Below are positions 57,464 through 64,000 of a stretch of DNA of 64,000 nucleotides, one piece after another. Both the position numbers and the translations under genes were made by a program. The notes beneath the pieces are model-generated. The model did no database searches. It saw nothing but the letters and a program-made list of their open reading frames with translations, and was not told the DNA's origin. This stretch comes from Cercophora sp. LCS_1 (Eukaryota; Ascomycota; Sordariomycetes; Sordariales; Lasiosphaeriaceae). Where the stretch lies: the NCBI GenBank assembly GCA_036250225.1, contig JAPZLL010000013.1:682001-746000 (forward strand), in the 5' to 3' direction. Numbering within the stretch: the stretch's first letter is position 1; every line of letters starts with the position of its first letter.

Positions 57464-60400
57464 TCAATTCATGACACCTTGTCTCCATCTCTCCACCATG
57501 TCAACACCCTGTCCGTTCTGCAACGGGACTCCGTACCCCGGCGTCACGCCCATCCCGTACTGCTGGGGCATGCCACCGTAAACGCCACCCGCAGGCATGG
57601 TGCTCATTCTTTGCATACCGCCATAGGCAAAACCGACGTTGGGATTGCCTCCCAATCCGTCGTTATACACGCCGTTCATATATCCACCCGTCCTGGCGCC
57701 GTGCATCGGCGTCGTGAGGGTGGTTGGCATCTGCGCCCTGAGAGCCGCCATTTTGGCGTCCTTGTCCCTTTGGACGTGGGCAGCCTCGGCCTCGCGTCGC
57801 AGTCTGTCTTCCTCGCGGGGGTCGATGGTGCCCCGGGCTGCCTCAAGGGGATGGGCATTCAGCATGTCAGCCATTGACAGCCGGCGCGATAGCTGACTGG
57901 GGTCGACGTTGGCTGCGGCGTTGGGAATCAGCACGCGTGAAGCGGCGGGGTTGACGCCGAAGCCAAGGGTTGATGCCAGACCGCCTGTGGCCATCTCGCG
58001 CTCGCGAGCCTCACGCTCTGCTTGGAGTCTGCGACGGCGCTGGCCAAGGGTCTCTTCTTCCTCCGGGACGTCGCCGGTGGAGGAGATCTTGCCGTCGACA
58101 GCCTTGCCCTTGCCCTTGGAGCTCGTGGACGGAGGACGCTCGTCGTCGCCACCGAACTGGCTGAGGAGTTCGGAGGAGAACATGCCGCTGACGGGACGGG
58201 CGCGGGGTAGGGGGTCCTCGGCTGCGAGACGGGCTTTGCGGGCGGCGAGGGTCTCGCCCTCGGGCTCGGCGTCGGCGTCGGCGTCGGGGGCGCCGCGGAT
58301 TGAGCCTGCTCGGGAGCCGGCGCCGGGAGAGGGCAAGGGAAGGCCCAGTCGGGACTGGGAGCGGAGACCGAGGGCGCCGGTGCTGCCGTAGGGAGACATG
58401 CCAAGATGACTGATGCGTTGCTGCATGAGATCTAAGGTGGGTGGCACAAGCCCGGTTTGTTGACCGACAATGCGTTCTCGGCGGCGGCTGAGGGGTTCGT
58501 TGTCTTCGAGCTCGCGACGCTCCATCAGGCCGAGCGGGCGGTTGACCTCGCTCATGACGGCCGAGATGTCCATGGTCGAGCTGTTCAGACCATTGGCCTT
58601 GGCGACAAAGAGCATGCCCAGCGGCACGTCGTCGTCGTCCTGGTCCTCAGTGTGGTCGAGGTTGGCATTGGGGTCCTCCCACGCGAGATTGACACGCTTG
58701 CCTTGTCTGGCCTTGCGCTCCACCTCGGCGACGGCATCCAGTTCGAGAAGAGTGCTGTGCATTCCGTTTGTGTAGGCGTGGGCCATGGGCCGGGTTCGCA
58801 ACTTGTTGCGTTGCTTTCGGATCTGAAGCTCGGCGAGGAGAGTGGTTGGTGGGCCTTGGAAGAGCTCATCCTCGTCTTCTTCCTCCTCCTCCTCCTCCTC
58901 GCTAGACTCATCCGAGGATCGTTCGTCCGAGTCTGGAGCCAGCTCGTTGGGCGAAAGAGGGCCCTCCGGGCGAGCCACAGACCCGTCGCGGTTCATACCG
59001 TCCTCGCCGCCGACCAGCCCAACCGTGGTGAAGCCCTCGGCATCCATGTCGTCGGATCGCTTGTGTCTGCCGCCGAACAGCGAGAGCTTGCTTGTTCGCT
59101 TTTCCACCTGGCCGGGCTGGAGAAGCTCGGTGGTGGACTGGGTAGCCATCATGGTGTCTCTGTTAGCGCCCTTCTTCTTTTTCTTCTTCTTTTCAGCTCC
59201 GTACACCTCGTTGCCAAGCTTTCCGGCGAAGGCGTGGTCGGTAAATGCGCTGACGGGGGCGGCGGCAGAGGCGTCGAGGATGCTGTCCAAAGTTGCGGTG
59301 GCGGACCCGCCCTTTATCTCAATGTTTTGCGTGGTGGACGGCAAGTCGAAGAATGCGCTCGCGCGTAGTTGTGGCGGCAGACCGTCAAGCACCGTTGCCC
59401 GTGTTTTCCGCTTTTCTCCGCGTTCTGTCAGGCGCTGCGGCCTGCGGATTTCCCTCCCTGCTGCTGCTGTTGTTGTTGTTGTGGGCGGTTGCTCGGCCGG
59501 CGCGAGGATCGTGCTCGTCTCAGACGCCTGTCTCGAATGTGCCGGCCTGAGTGGGCTGCGTTCCTCTCCCTGTGGGCCAGGCACTTGTGGCGGCGCCTGG
59601 TCGGCACTGGGGCCGAGGCTATCCCCCATCAACTCCGTCATGAGTGGCAGACTATCGCGGCTACCCCGTAAACCTTGGACGGGATCTGGCAGCCAGACTC
59701 GGGAATCCCGGGCGTCCTGTGGCATCACACTCAAAACCTGCGAACGACGGACGTTGCGGACTGCGGCTTTGGGTTTCTTCGACAGCTTGGGCGGCAGATT
59801 GAGCATGGCAGGGACAGGTGCTGGGTAAAACAGCATCTGCTGTCCGGTTGATGGATCGAAATACGACTTTGGCCGCGGCGGTGGGAGACCATGGGGTTTT
59901 GGTCGCTCCTGCACCAGCTCTGGCATCGGCGGAGGAGCAAAGTCGTCTGCTTCGGGATCGCAATGCACGCCGTCGAAATCGCCGAAAGCCGCCTGTGCCT
60001 GATCGTACGTCGCGCCGGATCCGGAAGTCATCGGCCTCCCATCGCCGCGACTGTCATATTCCTCCCGATAGGCCACATTACTCCCCGGCTCGTGGAGCTG
60101 CAAACGGGGACCGGGCTCATCGAAGAATCCGTGGTCCAGCATCGGCTGCGATGCATCGGTATGTTCTCTGTCATCGTCGTCGGCGAATTGACCTTCGATG
60201 TGCTGATAGGCGCTTGCCCGAATAGTGTCATCGTCTTCGGGATCCTCCCCGGCGGCGGCGGCACGGTCCGCCTCGTCAAACGCATGCTTGTTTAGAGACG
60301 AGGGATGGTCCAATTCGGCAGCTTCGACATGGGAAAGTTTGCTGGCCACGCTACGGGTCGAGGCCTTGCCGGGCCCGCTGCGGGAGAGGAACAGGAAGTC

Positions 60401-61948
60401 TTCGCCATTCCCAACCTCAGGCGAAAACTCTGAACTCGCAAGATTCGCTGCACTGGGAGTTGGCGCCCCGATCGAGCTCGCCTTGCTGGCTGACCGGAGA
60501 CGGGCTGAGCCCCCGGTCATCGATGTGTGTGGGCTCATAATGTAGCCCCCGGGTGAATAACCTCCCAGACGGGCAGCCGTGTTCAACCCCACGATGGAGC
60601 TTTGTCTGCTCGCGACAGAGAGGTGTCCCGCCCCAATTGCAGAACTGCCGTCGGATCCCGATGTCTTCCTCCCACTGTTTATGCTACTCGCCCGGAGGAT
60701 TGAGGATCGGCGACTGTCGCTACGCTTGAGCTCGTTGTGCTCCTCACGGATGGCGTTTTCGATCGAGCTGGTCATCGACAGCCGTTCGGCCGTGGCTTCG
60801 AGGGCAGCAATGTTGCCGAGGTAGGCCCCCGACCGCGAGCGTCGGTTGGGATCGGGCGTCGGGTGGTTCAGGGTCAGGCTAGCGGATGAGGACGTCCGGA
60901 CAATGGTCGGCGAGGGCGTAGAAACGGGGTTCAGCGCTGGCTGCGGGGTGCGAGGAGGCGAGCTGACAGGAGTGGGCCGGACAATGGTGTTTTTGGCCGC
61001 TACCGACAAGGGTGCTGGCGCTGCAAAGTCGATGGCGTGGAAGGGAGTGGAAAGGCCGAGGGGGTTTTCAGCATCGATCGTCGTCGTACCCGGCCGATTC
61101 CTCGTGGCAAGCGTCGGGACAGCGTTTTCGTTTTCGTCCCAGTCTTGGGGTGCAACGGTTGCCGGCGTCTTCAGGGCCGCGGATGCAACGGTGGCGCCGG
61201 GCGCGACGTCTCGATAAGTGCCAGGCGACACAGAATGGGCGGGCAGAAGTGCAGCCTTTTCTGCTTGGTCTGGTGCTGGCGACCGCGACAGCGGCGACGG
61301 AGACAGCGAGGGGGAGACCGTCGGCGGCGGTGACACAAGGCCCGGATCGGGATGACGATGGTTGTTGGCAGTATTTTTAGTCGAGATGAGTTGGTATCCA
61401 GTTGCAGCCCTGGCCGCCTGCAACGCCTCGAACGATTGGACCATTGCGCTGACGATTGGTGCGCCACGCCCGTCCGGGGTTTTGGCCGCTGCGCTGGAAA
61501 CCGGGGCCGTGCTGGCGCTGGAGCTGGGCCCGTTCAGGTTGCTGGTGCTGGCCGCGCTGGATCCTCCGCCAACAGATGCAGGTCCAGGTACGTTACCGCC
61601 CGGAGCACCGCCAGTAACTGTTTTGGAATGTTTTTCAGCTCCTGAAGCCTGCAGCAGCCCTGTCCTTGCGAGCACCGCGGCGGCCGTTTGCTTCGACTCG
61701 TGCCCGCCGCGGGCGTCCGCCCAGTCGTCGCCAAAATCGCTGTCGTCCATCGACAGCGGCGTAAACGTCTGCTCGGCAAGCGTCAGGTAGTTGGAGGGCG
61801 TAGGCGACGGCAGCGGCGAGGCCAGGCCGGTCGTGGTCGTGGAGCGAGAGGTTGAGGTGCCAGGCGACAACGGGGAGAGGGCGCCCTCGTGCTCTTGAGT
61901 GTCGTCGTCATCTGCTGGCCCCAGCAGGGCCTGGTATCTCACCGCCAT
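57464..61948 (-). CDS. Large disordered fungal protein, 1494 aa, function unknown
   Basis: One exon from the ATG at 61948, 4.5 kb without stops. It is rich in Ser, Pro, Ala and acidic residues throughout, with no membrane segment. Noticeable points: an early LTLAEQTFTPLSMDDSDFGDDW, a lysine run (EKKKKKKKGANRD) near residue 925, and an acidic tract (SSDESSEEEEEEEEDEDE) near 1020. A better conserved-looking part follows (DDDVPLGMLFVAKA, RPLGLMERRELEDNEPLSRR, ETLGQRRRRLQAEREARERE with coiled-coil character). The tail is Gly/Met/Tyr-rich and ends MVERWRQGVMN. I recognise this only as a filamentous-ascomycete protein seen without a named function; the short order-promoting motifs near the C-terminus may be binding sites in an otherwise flexible scaffold. 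It is convergent with the Utp12-domain gene. Confidence 0.75.
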   Translation of the reverse strand: MAVRYQALLGPADDDDTQEHEGALSPLSPGTSTSRSTTTTGLASPLPSPTPSNYLTLAEQTFTPLSMDDSDFGDDWADARGGHESKQTAAAVLARTGLLQASGAEKHSKTVTGGAPGGNVPGPASVGGGSSAASTSNLNGPSSSASTAPVSSAAAKTPDGRGAPIVSAMVQSFEALQAARAATGYQLISTKNTANNHRHPDPGLVSPPPTVSPSLSPSPLSRSPAPDQAEKAALLPAHSVSPGTYRDVAPGATVASAALKTPATVAPQDWDENENAVPTLATRNRPGTTTIDAENPLGLSTPFHAIDFAAPAPLSVAAKNTIVRPTPVSSPPRTPQPALNPVSTPSPTIVRTSSSASLTLNHPTPDPNRRSRSGAYLGNIAALEATAERLSMTSSIENAIREEHNELKRSDSRRSSILRASSINSGRKTSGSDGSSAIGAGHLSVASRQSSIVGLNTAARLGGYSPGGYIMSPHTSMTGGSARLRSASKASSIGAPTPSAANLASSEFSPEVGNGEDFLFLSRSGPGKASTRSVASKLSHVEAAELDHPSSLNKHAFDEADRAAAAGEDPEDDDTIRASAYQHIEGQFADDDDREHTDASQPMLDHGFFDEPGPRLQLHEPGSNVAYREEYDSRGDGRPMTSGSGATYDQAQAAFGDFDGVHCDPEADDFAPPPMPELVQERPKPHGLPPPRPKSYFDPSTGQQMLFYPAPVPAMLNLPPKLSKKPKAAVRNVRRSQVLSVMPQDARDSRVWLPDPVQGLRGSRDSLPLMTELMGDSLGPSADQAPPQVPGPQGEERSPLRPAHSRQASETSTILAPAEQPPTTTTTAAAGREIRRPQRLTERGEKRKTRATVLDGLPPQLRASAFFDLPSTTQNIEIKGGSATATLDSILDASAAAPVSAFTDHAFAGKLGNEVYGAEKKKKKKKGANRDTMMATQSTTELLQPGQVEKRTSKLSLFGGRHKRSDDMDAEGFTTVGLVGGEDGMNRDGSVARPEGPLSPNELAPDSDERSSDESSEEEEEEEEDEDELFQGPPTTLLAELQIRKQRNKLRTRPMAHAYTNGMHSTLLELDAVAEVERKARQGKRVNLAWEDPNANLDHTEDQDDDDVPLGMLFVAKANGLNSSTMDISAVMSEVNRPLGLMERRELEDNEPLSRRRERIVGQQTGLVPPTLDLMQQRISHLGMSPYGSTGALGLRSQSRLGLPLPSPGAGSRAGSIRGAPDADADAEPEGETLAARKARLAAEDPLPRARPVSGMFSSELLSQFGGDDERPPSTSSKGKGKAVDGKISSTGDVPEEEETLGQRRRRLQAEREAREREMATGGLASTLGFGVNPAASRVLIPNAAANVDPSQLSRRLSMADMLNAHPLEAARGTIDPREEDRLRREAEAAHVQRDKDAKMAALRAQMPTTLTTPMHGARTGGYMNGVYNDGLGGNPNVGFAYGGMQRMSTMPAGGVYGGMPQQYGMGVTPGYGVPLQNGQGVDMVERWRQGVMN

Positions 61949-64000
61949 GTCCGCAGATGTGTTGCTACTGTTTTTTTGTCGAGTCTACTGCGTCTCCTGC
62001 GCTGGATCGTCTTCTCCCCAGCCCCGAGCTTGCGTTAGTGCTGGGCGCCGTCGCTCGCATCCAGTCGTCGGTGGCCGGGCTGCGACTGTGGTTCGTCTAG
62101 TGCAGTGTATGGTTCGGCAGCCGGTGCTGCAGGGCATCGGGTGGGCAGGCAAGCAGGCAGGATGCAAGCAAGGAAAGCCTGGGTGTCGACCACGCTTGAG
62201 GGGTAATCGGTTTGCGGGACGATGTCGTGGTCGTTTCGTAACGGTGGGAAGAAGGGCAGCGACGAGTCAAACAGCCAGCAACTCGGGTTTTAGGAAACGA
62301 GGAGTGCGTGACAAGCGGCCAGCGGCATGTTTGGGATATGTACGGATACGGTATAGGCACACGAGCAACAAGCACAAGCAAACTACGGATCGGATCCGTG
62401 GGGAGGGAAACTCCGGCAGATATGCGAATCGAGGCGTGATAGGGCCTGCGAGGGGCCCATGGCAAATTGTCCCGAAAAGCAAAAAGTGGGCTGAATTGAC
62501 CAGGAACCGGCGCTGGCCAAGGAGTGGGCAAAACAGGACAGTATCGTCTCAGCCAGCCCGTACGGTGCTGCACCCGCGCCTGTTTATTTCTTTTTAATCT
62601 CTGATATCGCCCTCATCCCGGCTCGCACCAACAAGAGCCTCGAACGCTCCACCGTTGATATGTCGGTGGACTGGCCGAATGGGAGTGACTGGGAGGGTTA
62701 CACCGCATCCTTCCCATCGTCGTGCCTCGTGTGGCTGACAGCCTTGGCCGGGCATTGCTCTGCTTGGCTTATCGCTACATTCTGACGGTGTGTGTTGGGC
62801 ATTGGGTTGCGTTGTTGTCTTGTCTGGGCTTGCAAGACACCCACCCAAACTTGCGGTGCGACGGCGATCGGTGCGCAACGACGACTCAGGCGTGACAGGG
62901 TGAGACGGCAGACGCACTGTCGTTCGTTGCGCTTCTTTTTCTTTTGGCCGAGCCCGAGCCCGGGCTTCATCTCAGCGCCAAACCGGGTTTCCCTGTCCAG
63001 CAGCTCGGCGGCGACCAAGGAACGGAGAATTGGGAATCGACCGCTGAACCACAAAACGACAAAAACTTGTTTACAACGGCGACCCCACGGCGAAAGCTGG
63101 TTGACGGAAGCTGCGTTGTTTAGACTTCAGCCGAGCAAATAAGGGTGCTTATCGGACCGCGACCTTCGGGCGACTGCAGCTGGTGCATGTGGCTGCTTTG
63201 CGGCGTCGATACATATGGAGCCCCCTTGCGCGCTGCTCCGGGTTGCACTGGCCCAAAACGGGGCCAGCAAACTTGGGTCTTCCCTGACATTTTCATCTGA
63301 TGGACGATCGATCTGACAGCCGACCAGGTCGCGAGTCAACAACGGCGGAACGGCAATGACTCTTTTGACGTCGGCTGCAGCGTAACGGCGTCGTTCCGGC
63401 ACACAAAGGTTGCATTCTAACGACCGTTGTCTGCGACGAGTCCGCCTTGCCCTTGGAGGTGTTGTCTGTGCGTCTCATTTTCTGGGCATCCAAAGCCTCA
63501 TCGTCATTCGGCACGCGCCCGAGCGGAACTCCGGCCAGATAGGCAGCGCGCGCGATAACACAAAACCCCGTCGCCGCTGCATCATTATCACGACCGCCGG
63601 TCGCTTTGCGATAGGGAACGGTCGAGACACGACGGTCTGGCAATAGTTTCAGGCGTCTCTTATCATGACCGCGCATCAAGTCATTGTCGCAGGCGTCCTG
63701 CTCGCAACCAGGGCTGCAAGCGCTAACAGCTCGATTTGATTCAGCTCATTTGGTGGACGCCATTTCTTGTCGCCAGCTCTGAGCGAGGTCTGACCCCCTG
63801 CCTCGTTCCGTTCCTCTTCCGCTGCGAACTCCTGTCGTTCACGCCTGCTCGTCATGCTTACCAGAAATCATGGGCTTCTGGAGACAACCCCTCGACTTCC
63901 CCGGATTCCGATGTCTTCTCCAGATTCCTGTCCCAGCGTCCCAAGATAACACGTTGGTCGATGTGAGAACAGTCCGAGCGTGTCTCACGCATGGTTTCAA
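61949..64000. other. Right-edge region, no gene recognised
   Basis: Leader and promoter of the 1494-aa gene, then about 1.5 kb with only short unconvincing frames. I see no RNA gene. Confidence 0.4.

Noticed and set aside
1..64000. CRISPR arrays, bacterial operons, prophage or tRNA genes
   Set aside because: No spaced direct repeats of CRISPR type, no operon-like packing, and no sequence folding convincingly as a tRNA was seen; the gene structure is eukaryotic throughout.

Overview
The window reads as chromosomal DNA of a filamentous ascomycete, most likely a Sordariomycete. Genes carry short introns (about 45-145 nt) with GTRNGT-like donors, CTAAC/CTGAC-type branch sites and AG acceptors. 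A 5S rRNA gene sits alone among protein genes, as is usual in Pezizomycotina. The gene content (HET-domain proteins, a fungal NLR, SulP sulfate permease, Btn1/CLN3, Bdf1) fits, and several repeats and pseudogenes show transition-rich decay of the kind left by RIP.

Left third (1-16.6 kb): a 5'-truncated unknown gene, a decayed gene resembling the N-terminal region of fungal STAND proteins, and then the most striking locus. A 2661-aa DUF3638/DUF3645 protein on the minus strand (4338-12387) is head-to-head with a 1100-aa plus-strand protein (13027-16560). The plus-strand protein starts with the N-terminal module (DUF6606-like) that normally opens DUF3638 proteins and ends in a HET (heterokaryon incompatibility) domain. 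The two products look like complementary halves of one ancestral giant protein, split, inverted and with one half fused to a HET domain.

Middle (18-40 kb): a secreted CE3-like SGNH esterase, a 68-aa Cys-rich protein, a SulP sulfate permease, a 5S rRNA fragment, an unknown fungal protein, an intact Tc1-type (DD34E) transposase, a six-exon SesB-like hydrolase/NB-ARC/TPR NLR with an almost homogenised 126-bp TPR array, a two-exon unknown gene, a decayed PP1-like phosphatase and an 857-aa HET-like protein. Together with the DUF6606-HET gene this is an incompatibility/innate-immunity-rich accessory region with long gene-poor stretches.

Right third (40-64 kb): mostly core genes: 5S rRNA, Btn1/CLN3, a membrane-anchored SGNH-like protein, a DUF6640-type small membrane protein, double-bromodomain Bdf1, a Utp12-domain SSU-processome protein, and a 1494-aa disordered fungal protein. 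Exon structures were worked out by eye from splice signals and reading-frame continuity. Domain names come from recognition of motifs, not from database searches.
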